From Streptomyces sp. HPF1205 (GTDB lineage Bacteria > Actinomycetota > Actinomycetes > Streptomycetales > Streptomycetaceae), in the NCBI RefSeq assembly GCF_020400825.1, contig NZ_JAINVH010000002.1, forward strand, positions 124,001 through 188,000: a stretch of DNA of 64,000 nt, written 5' to 3'. Position 1 is the first letter of the stretch. Each line of letters opens with the position of its first letter. Under the pieces are notes generated by a model. That model was not told the origin of the DNA. It did not search any database and saw only the letters and a list, made by a program, of their open reading frames with translations. Of the stretch, positions 47,841 to 55,735 are shown piece after piece. Both the position numbers and the translations under genes were made by a program.

Positions 47841-49268
47841 GTGAACCCGGTCGCCGATCCCTCCCAGCTCCCTGCCCGGCGTGGCTCCGCGCGCCTTCCG
47901 GCCGCCGTGCGCCGCCGGCACGACCGGGAGATCGTCGCCCTCGCGCTGCCCGCCTTCGGCGCCCTCGTGGCCGAGCCGCTGTTCGTCATGGCCGACAGCG
48001 CGGTCGTCGGCCACCTCGGCACCACGCAGCTCGCCGGGCTCGGCGTGGCGGCCGCCCTGCTCACCACCGCCGTCAACGTCTTCGTCTTCCTCGCGTACGC
48101 CACGACCGCGGCCGTCGCCCGCCGGGTCGGGGCCGGCGACATGCGCGCGGCGCTGCGCCAGGGCATGGACGGTGTCTGGCTCGCGCTCCTGCTCGGCGCC
48201 GTCGTGATCGCGGCCGTCCTGCCCGCCGCGCCCGCGCTCGTACGGCTGTCGGGCGCCTCCGGCACGGCCGCCCCGTACGCGGCGACGTACCTGAGGATCA
48301 GCGCGCTCGGAATTCCGGCGATGCTCGTCGTCCTCGCGGCCACCGGCGTCCTGCGCGGCCTGCAGAACACCCGCACACCGCTCTACGTCGCCGTCGCGGG
48401 CTTCTCGGTCAACGCCGGACTCAACGCCGCGTTGGTGTACGGCGCCGGGCTCGGGATCGCGGGCTCCGCCTGGGGCACGGTCATCGCCCAGAACGGCATG
48501 GCCGCCGCCTACCTGTCGGTGGTGGTACGCGGCGCCCGCGCCCACTTCCGCGAGGAGGTCCCGGGACCCGCGCGTTCCCGTTCCGGCCCGGGCGACTGGA
48601 CATCCGTGCTGCGGCCCGACCCCGCGGGCATCCGCGCGTGCGCCCGCGCCGGGGTCCCGCTCCTGGTCCGTACGGTCAGCCTGCGCGCCATCCTGCTGCT
48701 CGCGACCGCCGTGGCCGCCCGGCTCGGCGACACGGCCGTCGCCGCCCACCAGATCACCCTCACCGTCTGGTCGCTGCTCGCCTTCGCCCTCGACGCCATC
48801 GCGATCGCCGGACAGGCCATCATCGGCCGCTACTTGGGCGCCGGGGACGCGGAGGGCGCACGGGCCGCCTGCCGGCGGATGATGCAGTGGGGCGTGGCCT
48901 GCGGGATCGTTCTCGGCCTGCTGGTGGCGCTGACCCGGCCGCTGATCGGGCCCATGTTCAGCTCCGACCCGGCGGTGCGTGCCGCCCTCATGTCCGCGCT
49001 GCTGGTCGTCGCCCTCGGCCAGCCGGTCTCCGGGGTGGTCTTCGTACTCGACGGCGTGCTGATGGGCGCGGGCGACGGGCCGTACCTCGCGTGGTCGATG
49101 CTGATCACGCTCCTGGTCTTCGCACCGGCCGCCTTCGCCGTGCCCGCCCTGGGCGCCGGGCTGACCGCCCTGTGGTGGGCGATGACGCTGATGATGCTCA
49201 CGCGGCTGACCGCGCTGTGGCTGCGGGCCCGCTCCGGCCGCTGGGTGGTGACAGGCGCGGCACGCTGA
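47841..49268 (+). CDS. MATE-family efflux transporter (475 aa)
   Basis: Twelve hydrophobic segments in two repeats: LALPAFGALVAEPLFVMADSAVVGHLGTTQLAGLGVA opens the first and AGVPLLVRTVSLRAILLLATAVAARLGDTAVAAHQI the second. MATE proteins export cationic compounds by proton or sodium exchange. TAGGCT (47829-47834) lies six bases before GTG at 47841, suggesting a leaderless transcript; GTG at 47835 is a second option. Conserved neighbour of dnaB in Streptomyces. Confidence 0.9.
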   Translation: MNPVADPSQLPARRGSARLPAAVRRRHDREIVALALPAFGALVAEPLFVMADSAVVGHLGTTQLAGLGVAAALLTTAVNVFVFLAYATTAAVARRVGAGDMRAALRQGMDGVWLALLLGAVVIAAVLPAAPALVRLSGASGTAAPYAATYLRISALGIPAMLVVLAATGVLRGLQNTRTPLYVAVAGFSVNAGLNAALVYGAGLGIAGSAWGTVIAQNGMAAAYLSVVVRGARAHFREEVPGPARSRSGPGDWTSVLRPDPAGIRACARAGVPLLVRTVSLRAILLLATAVAARLGDTAVAAHQITLTVWSLLAFALDAIAIAGQAIIGRYLGAGDAEGARAACRRMMQWGVACGIVLGLLVALTRPLIGPMFSSDPAVRAALMSALLVVALGQPVSGVVFVLDGVLMGAGDGPYLAWSMLITLLVFAPAAFAVPALGAGLTALWWAMTLMMLTRLTALWLRARSGRWVVTGAAR

Positions 49269-49356
49269 GACCGGGCTGACGGGACGGGCGGCGGCCCGGC
49301 TGAACGGGGGCTGAACCGGCCGGACGGGCCTTCCCCGCGACAGCGGCCGCCAAGGC

Positions 49357-49411
49357 CGAAGGGCCCGGCCTCTCCCGTCCGTCGTCCGAACGGGAGAAAC
49401 CGGACCCTTCG
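49357..49411 (-). terminator. Long hairpin terminator of the rpsF-ssb-rpsR-rplI operon
   Basis: Nested complementary segments: CGAAGGG with CCCTTCG (outermost), CCGG with CCGG, and CTCCCGT with ACGGGAG around a loop of about 11 bases. It lies 34 bp after the rplI stop, between it and a parS site. Confidence 0.75.
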
Positions 49412-49412
49412 T

Positions 49413-49426
49413 GTTCCACGTGGAAC
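49413..49426. promoter_or_regulatory. parS site (ParB binding)
   Basis: GTTCCACGTGGAAC, perfect palindrome, immediately next to the rplI terminator. Confidence 0.85.
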
Positions 49427-49444
49427 AGTGGAACATGTGCCGCG

Positions 49445-49894
49445 TTACGCGGCCACGACCTCCAGGTCGAGGACGGCCTCGACCTCGGGGTGCAGCCGCA
49501 CCGAGACCCGGTGGGCGCCGAGCGTCTTGATCGGCGCGGCCACCTCGATCCGGCGCTTGTCGACCGCCGGGCCGCCCGCGGCCTTGATCGCCGAGGCGAT
49601 GTCGGCCGGGGTGATCGACCCGAAGAGACGGCCGCTGCCGCCGGCACGGGTGCTCAGCTTGACCTTGACGTCCTGCAGCTGCGCCTTGACGGTGTTCGCG
49701 TCCTCCAGCGAGTGGATCTCGCGGATGCGACGCGCGCGGCGGATCTGCTCGACGTCCTTCTCGCCACCCTTGGTCCACGCGATGGCGAAGCCCCGCGGGA
49801 TCAGGTAGTTGCGGGCGTAGCCCGGCTTGACGTCGACGATGTCGCCTGCGGCGCCCAGGCCGCTGACCTCGTTGGTGAGGATGATCTTCGACAT
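49445..49894 (-). CDS. rplI: Ribosomal protein L9 (149 aa)
   Basis: [35 protein letters not shown] is the L9 N-terminal domain signature, followed by the long connecting helix and C-terminal domain. Standard length. Last gene of the rpsF-ssb-rpsR-rplI operon, 18 bp after rpsR. Confidence 0.97.
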   Translation of the reverse strand: MSKIILTNEVSGLGAAGDIVDVKPGYARNYLIPRGFAIAWTKGGEKDVEQIRRARRIREIHSLEDANTVKAQLQDVKVKLSTRAGGSGRLFGSITPADIASAIKAAGGPAVDKRRIEVAAPIKTLGAHRVSVRLHPEVEAVLDLEVVAA

Positions 49895-49912
49895 GCTTGC
49901 GTCACCCTCTCC

Positions 49913-50149
49913 TTATCGAGCCGTCGAGGTGTACGGCAGCAGCGCCATCTCACGGCTGTTCTTCACGGCCGTGGCGACGTCACGCTGGTGCTGCGTGCAG
50001 TTGCCGGTGACGCGGCGGGCACGGATCTTGCCGCGGTCGGAAATGAACTTCCGCAGCATGTTCGTGTCCTTGTAGTCCACGTACACGGTCTTGTCCTTGC
50101 AGAACGCGCAGACCTTCTTCTTCGGCTTGCGCGGGGGCGGCTTCGCCAT
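49913..50149 (-). CDS. rpsR: Ribosomal protein S18, Cys-containing form (78 aa)
   Basis: Contains [19 protein letters not shown] and [12 protein letters not shown], so the zinc-binding CxxC...CxxH set is present (the C+ form). Streptomyces often keep a second, C- form elsewhere for zinc limitation. Third gene of the operon. Confidence 0.97.
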   Translation of the reverse strand: MAKPPPRKPKKKVCAFCKDKTVYVDYKDTNMLRKFISDRGKIRARRVTGNCTQHQRDVATAVKNSREMALLPYTSTAR

Positions 50150-50195
50150 GGTGATTCTCCTGTGCGATCAAGAAGTGTGTGAGGGGGCCCGCCCT

Positions 50196-50774
50196 CTAGA
50201 AGGGCGGTTCGTCCGAGTAGCCGCCGGAACCGGAGCCGCCGCCCCAGCCTCCGCCGCCACCGCCACCCTGCCCGCCGGCCGGCGCGCTGGTCGCCCACGG
50301 GTCGTCGGCGGGAGCACCGCCGCCGCCCTGCTGGCCGCCCCAGCCGCCGCCCTGGCCACCGCCAGCGCCGCCGCCGTAGCCGCCGCCACCCTGCTGACCG
50401 CGGCCGCCGCCGCTGGTCTTGGTGACCTTGGCCGTGGCGCTGCGCAGGCTGGCGCCGACCTCGTCGACGTCGAGTTCGTAGACCGTCCGCTTGACGCCCT
50501 CACGGTCCTCGTACGACCGCTGCTTCAGCCGGCCCTGCACGATGACGCGCATGCCGCGCTGGAGCGACTCGGCGACGTTCTCCGCCGCCTGCCGCCAGAC
50601 CGAGCAGGTCAGGAACAGGCTCTCGCCGTCCTTCCACTCATTGGTCTGCCGGTCGAAGGTACGGGGAGTGGACGCGACGCGGAACTTCGCGACCGCCGCA
50701 CCGGACGGGGTGAAACGCAGCTCGGGGTCGTCGACGAGATTGCCGACGACCGTGATGACGGTCTCGCCTGCCAT
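50196..50774 (-). CDS. ssb: Single-stranded DNA-binding protein (192 aa)
   Basis: OB-fold ([33 protein letters not shown]) for about 115 residues, then a Gly-rich flexible linker and the conserved acidic tip (YSDEPPF) that binds partner proteins. Gly-rich linker DNA is GGC/GGT-repetitive. Second gene of the rpsF operon. Confidence 0.97.
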   Translation of the reverse strand: MAGETVITVVGNLVDDPELRFTPSGAAVAKFRVASTPRTFDRQTNEWKDGESLFLTCSVWRQAAENVAESLQRGMRVIVQGRLKQRSYEDREGVKRTVYELDVDEVGASLRSATAKVTKTSGGGRGQQGGGGYGGGAGGGQGGGWGGQQGGGGAPADDPWATSAPAGGQGGGGGGGWGGGSGSGGYSDEPPF

Positions 50775-50833
50775 TGGGATGACCTCTCGACTGGCTGTGG
50801 GCAGTGCTGGTGACTGCTGCTCGGAGTCCGGGA

Positions 50834-51124
50834 CTAGTGCAGTTCCGGACGCAGGACCTTGGTCCGCAGCACCGACTCGTTCAGGTTGAGCTGGCGGTCC
50901 AGCTCCTTGACGACATCAGGCGTGGCCTTGAGGTCGATGACCGAGTAGATGCCCTCGGGCTTCTTGTTGATCTCGTAGGCGAGACGACGGCGGCCCCAGG
51001 TGTCGACCTTCTCCACGCTGCCGCCGCCGTTGCGGACGACGGACAGGAAGGACTCGATCAGCGGGGAGACAGCGCGCTCCTCCAGATCGGGGTCGAGAAT
51101 GAGCATGAGCTCGTAGTGACGCAT
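50834..51124 (-). CDS. rpsF: Ribosomal protein S6 (96 aa)
   Basis: [18 protein letters not shown] opens a standard S6. AAAGGAGGTG precedes the ATG. First gene of the operon; expected to bind S18. Conserved in Streptomyces next to ssb. Confidence 0.97.
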   Translation of the reverse strand: MRHYELMLILDPDLEERAVSPLIESFLSVVRNGGGSVEKVDTWGRRRLAYEINKKPEGIYSVIDLKATPDVVKELDRQLNLNESVLRTKVLRPELH

Positions 51125-51232
51125 AGGGGAACCCACCTCCTTTGGACTCAGCGGCCACGGCGTTTCCGTGGCAGGAGGGTTTGTCTTGCGTCGCAACGGT
51201 AGCGCGGGGCACTGACAACGCCCCCGGACGCC

Positions 51233-51241
51233 TGTGGACAA
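51233..51241. promoter_or_regulatory. DnaA box upstream of rpsF
   Basis: TGTGGACAA, the complement of TTGTCCACA, an exact match to the Streptomyces consensus. Lies about 110 bp before the rpsF start. Confidence 0.5.
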
Positions 51242-51346
51242 GTACTCGGGGGAGAGGGGTCGGCCGGCGCGCACACCGGTGCAGACCGCCCAGCCTACCG
51301 GTCTTGGCCCTCCGGGTTGAAATCCGCCCCCTTATGCCCTCAATCT

Positions 51347-51365
51347 GTACACATCGGGTGTGTAC
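51347..51365. promoter_or_regulatory. Palindromic site upstream of the small membrane-protein gene
   Basis: GTACACA (51347-51353) and TGTGTAC (51359-51365) form a perfect 7-bp inverted repeat around TCGGG, 40 bp before the ATG at 51406. It could be an operator. Confidence 0.4.
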
Positions 51366-51405
51366 GGCGCTACATCGCGCGACGACTCCGTCACGGAGGT
51401 GCCCC

Positions 51406-51714
51406 ATGGCACAGCATGCGGAACGAACCCCCCAGCGAACCCACCACCTCACCTTCAACACCGACGGCCGGCCTCATCCGCTGGAGAACACCCTGGTCGC
51501 GGTGACCTTCGTCCTCGGCCTGGTCGCCGTCGTCACCTGCGGTTTCCGCAGCCTGCACATCCTCGCCTCGTGGACCGGGTTGGCCGGCCTCCTCACCGGT
51601 GGCTACGGCCAGTTCATCTCGGCCACCACCGCGGAGCGTTTCGCACTGATCATCAGCCTGGGCATGGCCGGGTTCGGCTTCTACATCGGCATGATGCACG
51701 GCGGCTTCGTATAA
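51406..51714 (+). CDS. Small membrane protein (102 aa)
   Basis: Three hydrophobic segments (TLVAVTFVLGLVAVVTCGF, ILASWTGLAGLLTGGYG, FALIISLGMAGFGFYIGM). It has a clear GGAGGTG seven bases upstream and is conserved in Streptomyces beside rpsF, but function is unknown. Confidence 0.75.
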   Translation: MAQHAERTPQRTHHLTFNTDGRPHPLENTLVAVTFVLGLVAVVTCGFRSLHILASWTGLAGLLTGGYGQFISATTAERFALIISLGMAGFGFYIGMMHGGFV

Positions 51715-51731
51715 GCCGACCAGCGCCGCGG

Positions 51732-51740
51732 TTGTCCACA
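51732..51740. promoter_or_regulatory. DnaA box upstream of femX
   Basis: TTGTCCACA, exact Streptomyces consensus, 85 bp before the femX start. Confidence 0.5.
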
Positions 51741-51824
51741 AGGGCTGGCGGGGCGCCTTCCCCCGGGCAGTAGGCTTCGGGCCAGTAGAAAAGCCCGCAG
51801 TCGTGAGCATGGGGAGCGCCCCGC

Positions 51825-52943
51825 ATGAGCCTGACCCTGAGGACCATCAGCCGGGAGCAGCACCTGGCCTACATCCGGAGCCTGCCCTCCGCGAGTCACT
51901 GCCAGGTTCCGGCATGGGCTGATGTGAAGTCCGAGTGGCGCTCGGAGAACCTGGGCTGGTTCGACGCCTCGGGCCAGCTGGTCGGCACCGGGCTGGTGCT
52001 GTACCGGCAGCTTCCCAAGCTCAAGAGGTACCTGGCCTACCTCCCCGAGGGCCCGGTCATCAACTGGTACGCGCCGAACCTGGACGACTGGCTGCAGCCC
52101 ATGCTCTCCCATCTGAAGAAGCAGGGCGCCTTCAGCGTCAAGATGGGTCCGCCGGTGATAATCCGCCGGTGGGACGCCGGCGCGGTCAAGGCGGGCATCG
52201 CCGACCCCGACGTCAAGCGGCTGCGCGACGTCGAGGCCACCTTCATCGAGCCGCGCGCCTTCGAGGTGGCCGAGCGGCTGCGCCGGATGGGCTGGCAGCA
52301 GGGCGAGGACGGCGGCGCGGGCTTCGGCGACGTCCAGCCGCGCTACGTCTACCAGGTCCCGCTGCAGAACCGCTCGCTGGACGACATCCTCAAGAACTTC
52401 AACCAGTTGTGGCGCCGCAACATCAAGAAGGCCGAGAAGGCCGGCGTCCAGGTGGTCCAGGGCGGTTACGACGACCTGCCGGTGTGGCAGCGGCTGTACG
52501 AGATCACCGCCGAGCGCGACCACTTCCGCCCGCGCCCCCTGTCCTACTTCCAGCGCATGTGGACCAAGCTCAACGACGAGGAGCCCGGCCGCATGCGGCT
52601 GTACCTGGCGGTCCACGAGGGCGAGGCGGTGGCCGCGGCCACCATGCTCACCGTCGGCGACCACGTCTGGTACTCCTACGGCGCCTCCGCCAACCACAAG
52701 CGCGAGGTGCGGCCGTCCAACGCGATGCAGTGGCGGATGCTGCGCGACGCCTACGCGATGGGCGCGAGCGTGTACGACCTGCGCGGCATCAGCGACTCCC
52801 TGGACGAGAAGGACCACCTGTTCGGTCTGATCCAGTTCAAGGTGGGCACGGGCGGCCAGGCTGCCGAATACTTGGGCGAGTGGGACTTCCCTCTCAACAA
52901 GCTTCTCCACAAGGCACTCGACATCTACATGTCGCGCCGCTGA
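51825..52943 (+). CDS. femX: FemX-type peptidoglycan bridge-forming transferase (372 aa)
   Basis: FemABX family, GNAT-like two-domain protein: YLAYLPEGPVINWYAPN in domain 1; FNQLWRRNIKKAEKAGVQV, RPLSYFQRMW and YSYGASANHKREVRPSNAMQWRML in domain 2. It adds the first glycine to the lipid II side chain using glycyl-tRNA in Streptomyces. Length is normal. The alanine-racemase-like gene follows 64 bp later on the same strand. Confidence 0.93.
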   Translation: MSLTLRTISREQHLAYIRSLPSASHCQVPAWADVKSEWRSENLGWFDASGQLVGTGLVLYRQLPKLKRYLAYLPEGPVINWYAPNLDDWLQPMLSHLKKQGAFSVKMGPPVIIRRWDAGAVKAGIADPDVKRLRDVEATFIEPRAFEVAERLRRMGWQQGEDGGAGFGDVQPRYVYQVPLQNRSLDDILKNFNQLWRRNIKKAEKAGVQVVQGGYDDLPVWQRLYEITAERDHFRPRPLSYFQRMWTKLNDEEPGRMRLYLAVHEGEAVAAATMLTVGDHVWYSYGASANHKREVRPSNAMQWRMLRDAYAMGASVYDLRGISDSLDEKDHLFGLIQFKVGTGGQAAEYLGEWDFPLNKLLHKALDIYMSRR

Positions 52944-53006
52944 CCGGCCGACTAGTCCCCCGGACCGGGTCCGGAGGAAACCCAGCAGAAAGGTCCGCTC
53001 CAGGCC

Positions 53007-54050
53007 ATGGCGCTCACCCTGTACGTCGACACCGCCCGCTGGCGTGCCCACCAGCACACCGTGGTGGAACAGTTCCCCGGCCTCGTGCCCGTGTGCAAGG
53101 GGAACGGCTACGGCTTCGGGCACGAGCGTCTGGCCGACGAGGCCACCCGGCTGAAGTCCGACATGCTCGCGGTCGGCACCACGTACGAGGCCGCGAGGAC
53201 CAAGGACTTCTTCAGCGGTGACCTGCTCGTCCTGACCCCCTACCGGCTCGGCGAGGAGCCGGTGCCGCTGCCGGACCGGGCGATCCGCTCGGTGTCCTCG
53301 GTGGAGGGCGTGCGCGGCCTGGTCGGCGCCCGGGTGGTCATCGAGGTGATGAGCTCGATGCGGCGGCACGGCGTCGCCGAGGACGACCTCGGCAAGCTGC
53401 ACGCCGCGATCGACGACGTGCGCCTGGAGGGCTTCGCCATACACCTCCCGCTGGACCGCGCCGACGGCAGCGACGCGGTCGAGGAGGTCTTCTCCTGGAT
53501 GGAGCGGCTGCGCACCGCCAGGCTGCCGCTGCACACCATGTTCGTCAGCCACCTGAAGGCCACCGAACAGGCGGCGCTGCAGCAGCAGTTCCCGCAGACC
53601 AGGTTCCGGGCCCGGATAGGCACCCGGCTGTGGCTGGGCGACCACGACGCGACCGAGTACCGGGGCGCGGTGCTGGACGTGACCCGGATCGCCAAGGGCG
53701 AGCGGTACGGCTACCGCCAGGAGAAGGCCGCCGCCGACGGCCACCTGGTGGTCGTCGCGGGCGGCACCTCGCACGGGGTGGGCCTGGAGGCGCCCAAGGC
53801 GCTGCACGGCCTGATGCCGCGCGCCAAGGGCGTGGCCCGCGCGGGGCTGGCGACGGTCAACCGCAACCTGTCGCCCTTCGTGTGGGCGGGCAAGCAGCGG
53901 TGGTTCGCCGAGCCGCCGCACATGCAGGTGTCGATCCTGTTCCTCCCCGGTGACGTGGCGCCGCCCGCGGTCGGCGACGAGCTGGTGGCCCACCTGCGGC
54001 ACACCACCACCCAGTTCGACCGGCTCGTGGACCGGGCGCCGACGGCGTAG
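53007..54050 (+). CDS. Alanine-racemase-like PLP protein (347 aa)
   Basis: The N-terminal PLP barrel has LVPVCKGNGYGFGHERLA, the AlaR motif with Lys (Ala in the usual KANAYGHG is replaced by GN), and later RIGTRLWLGD. This is not the canonical Alr gene; a paralog with altered active-site context is typical next to femX in Streptomyces. Its substrate is unproven, but its position suggests a wall role. AGAAAGG is a weak SD. Confidence 0.8.
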   Translation: MALTLYVDTARWRAHQHTVVEQFPGLVPVCKGNGYGFGHERLADEATRLKSDMLAVGTTYEAARTKDFFSGDLLVLTPYRLGEEPVPLPDRAIRSVSSVEGVRGLVGARVVIEVMSSMRRHGVAEDDLGKLHAAIDDVRLEGFAIHLPLDRADGSDAVEEVFSWMERLRTARLPLHTMFVSHLKATEQAALQQQFPQTRFRARIGTRLWLGDHDATEYRGAVLDVTRIAKGERYGYRQEKAAADGHLVVVAGGTSHGVGLEAPKALHGLMPRAKGVARAGLATVNRNLSPFVWAGKQRWFAEPPHMQVSILFLPGDVAPPAVGDELVAHLRHTTTQFDRLVDRAPTA

Positions 54051-54083
54051 GGCGGTGCCCCCGGCCGCCGCGTAACCGCCCCC

Positions 54084-54108
54084 GGCAGCGGCCGGCGGGC
54101 CCGCTGCC
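54084..54108. terminator. Bidirectional hairpin between the racemase-like gene and GT87
   Basis: GGCAGCGG (54084-54091) and CCGCTGCC (54101-54108) form an 8-bp stem between the two converging stop codons at 54050 and 54124. Confidence 0.6.
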
Positions 54109-54123
54109 CGCTGTCGGGCCGCC

Positions 54124-55653
54124 TCACGGCCGCGCGTACCGCTCCCGGTCCCCGTACGCGGTGTCCCCGGCTTCCGCGGCGTCCATGGCGTCCCGCGGCT
54201 CGTCGTACGGCTCGTGCGGCAGCGGGCCGAGGACGAACATGTCCTCGGCCCCGTCCAGGACGCCGCCGGCCGGGTCGTCCGAGCCGTCCTGCCGCAGCAC
54301 GTCGTACTCGGGCCGCAGGATGTCGCGCACCACCAGCGCCGACAGGTAGAGGATGCCGAGCAGGTGCACCCCGATGGCCAGGTGGTAGGCGTCCGCGGTC
54401 AGGCCGTGGTGCTTGGCGCCGGTGACGTAGGCCAGCCGCATCCAGATGCCCAGGAAGTACAGTGCCTCCGCGCCCTGCCAGATCAGCAGGTCCCGCCAGC
54501 GCGGACGGGCGAGGACGGCCAGCGGCAGCAGCCACAGCACGTACTGCGGTGAGTAGACCTTGTTGCTGACCAGCAGCGCGGCCACCACCAGGAAGGCGAG
54601 CTGGCCCAGGCGCGGCCGGCGGCGGGCGTACAGGGCCAGTGCCGCGATGCCGCCGCACAGCAGCAGCATCAGGGCGGTCGCGTACGCGGTGACGCCGGTG
54701 AGTGGTTCGTGGCTGCGCTCCGCGATGATCAGCCACAGCGAGCCGTAGTCGGTCGGCCGGCTGCGGCTGAAGGTGTAGAACTGCGCCCAGCCCTCCCGGG
54801 CGAGCAGGATCACCGGCAGATTGACGGCGAGCCAGGCCCCGGCCGCGCCGAGCAGCGTCTTGCCGAAGGCCCGCAGCCGCCCGGCCCGCAGGCACAGCAG
54901 GAACAGGGCGCCCAGCAGCAGCACCGGATAGAGCTTGGCGGCCGTTGCCAGTCCGATCAGCACACCGGCGGCCACCGGCCTGCTGCGCGCCCACATCAGG
55001 ATGCCCGCGGACGCCAGGGCGACGGCGAACAGGTCCCAGTTGATCGTCGCGGTCAGCGCCAGCGCGGGGGAGAGCGCGATGAACAGCCCGTCCCAGGGCC
55101 GCCCCCTGTTGGTCCGCGAGACGCACACCAGCACCACGATCGCGCAGACCAGCAGCATCCCGGAGTTGACCAGCCAGAAGTCCTGCGGCGGGTGCGGCTG
55201 GTCGCCGTGCGGGGTCAGCCAGGACGCGACCTCCATGAAGAGCCCGGTCAGCACCGGGTACTCCAGGTAGTGGATGTCCGGCGCCTGGGAGAGCTTCTCC
55301 GGGATGCTGTCGGCGTACGGGACCAGGTCCGCGGCGAAGCCACGCGTGGTGTACAGGTGCGGGATGTCGGAGTAGCAGGCGTGGATGTACTGCGGGTCGC
55401 CCGGCAGGAACCAGCCCTGGTGGTAGCACGACGACTTCTGGGCCATGCCGAGCGCGAACACGGCGACGAGCACCAGGACCATGATCCGCAGCGGATTCCA
55501 CCAGCGGTGGCCGCCGGTAAGGGCCCTGCGGCCGGCCGGCCCGCCGAGGATCTCGCTGGCCGACGCGGCCAGCGGGTCCTCGTCCGTGGGACGTACGGAG
55601 GCCTCGGGGAGCTCTCGCGGCTCGTCCTGCTCGCGGTCACGCACGCTCGTCAT
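54124..55653 (-). CDS. GT87-type glycosyltransferase (509 aa)
   Basis: Polytopic membrane protein with about 10 hydrophobic segments; DUF2029/GT87 family of polyprenol-linked mannosyltransferases. Visible: HYLEYPVLTGLFMEVASWL (loop after segment 1), WARSRPVAAGVLIGLATAAKLYPVLLLGALFLL, SNKVYSPQYVLWLLPL. It probably mannosylates lipids or glycans in the membrane. Follows the PBP gene after a strong terminator. Confidence 0.87.
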   Translation of the reverse strand: MTSVRDREQDEPRELPEASVRPTDEDPLAASASEILGGPAGRRALTGGHRWWNPLRIMVLVLVAVFALGMAQKSSCYHQGWFLPGDPQYIHACYSDIPHLYTTRGFAADLVPYADSIPEKLSQAPDIHYLEYPVLTGLFMEVASWLTPHGDQPHPPQDFWLVNSGMLLVCAIVVLVCVSRTNRGRPWDGLFIALSPALALTATINWDLFAVALASAGILMWARSRPVAAGVLIGLATAAKLYPVLLLGALFLLCLRAGRLRAFGKTLLGAAGAWLAVNLPVILLAREGWAQFYTFSRSRPTDYGSLWLIIAERSHEPLTGVTAYATALMLLLCGGIAALALYARRRPRLGQLAFLVVAALLVSNKVYSPQYVLWLLPLAVLARPRWRDLLIWQGAEALYFLGIWMRLAYVTGAKHHGLTADAYHLAIGVHLLGILYLSALVVRDILRPEYDVLRQDGSDDPAGGVLDGAEDMFVLGPLPHEPYDEPRDAMDAAEAGDTAYGDRERYARP

Positions 55654-55684
55654 GGCGCCATCCTGCCGTACCGGCCTGTGCGCG

Positions 55685-55722
55685 CGAGAGTCCCCGGGGC
55701 CGGTGTGCCCCGGGGACTCTCG
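55685..55722 (-). terminator. 16-bp perfect hairpin after the PBP gene
   Basis: CGAGAGTCCCCGGGGC (55685-55700), loop CGGTGT, and its full complement (55707-55722). Immediately after the PBP stop at 55736, so transcription into GT87 is likely attenuated. Confidence 0.85.
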
Positions 55723-55735
55723 TGTTTGCTCGCGC

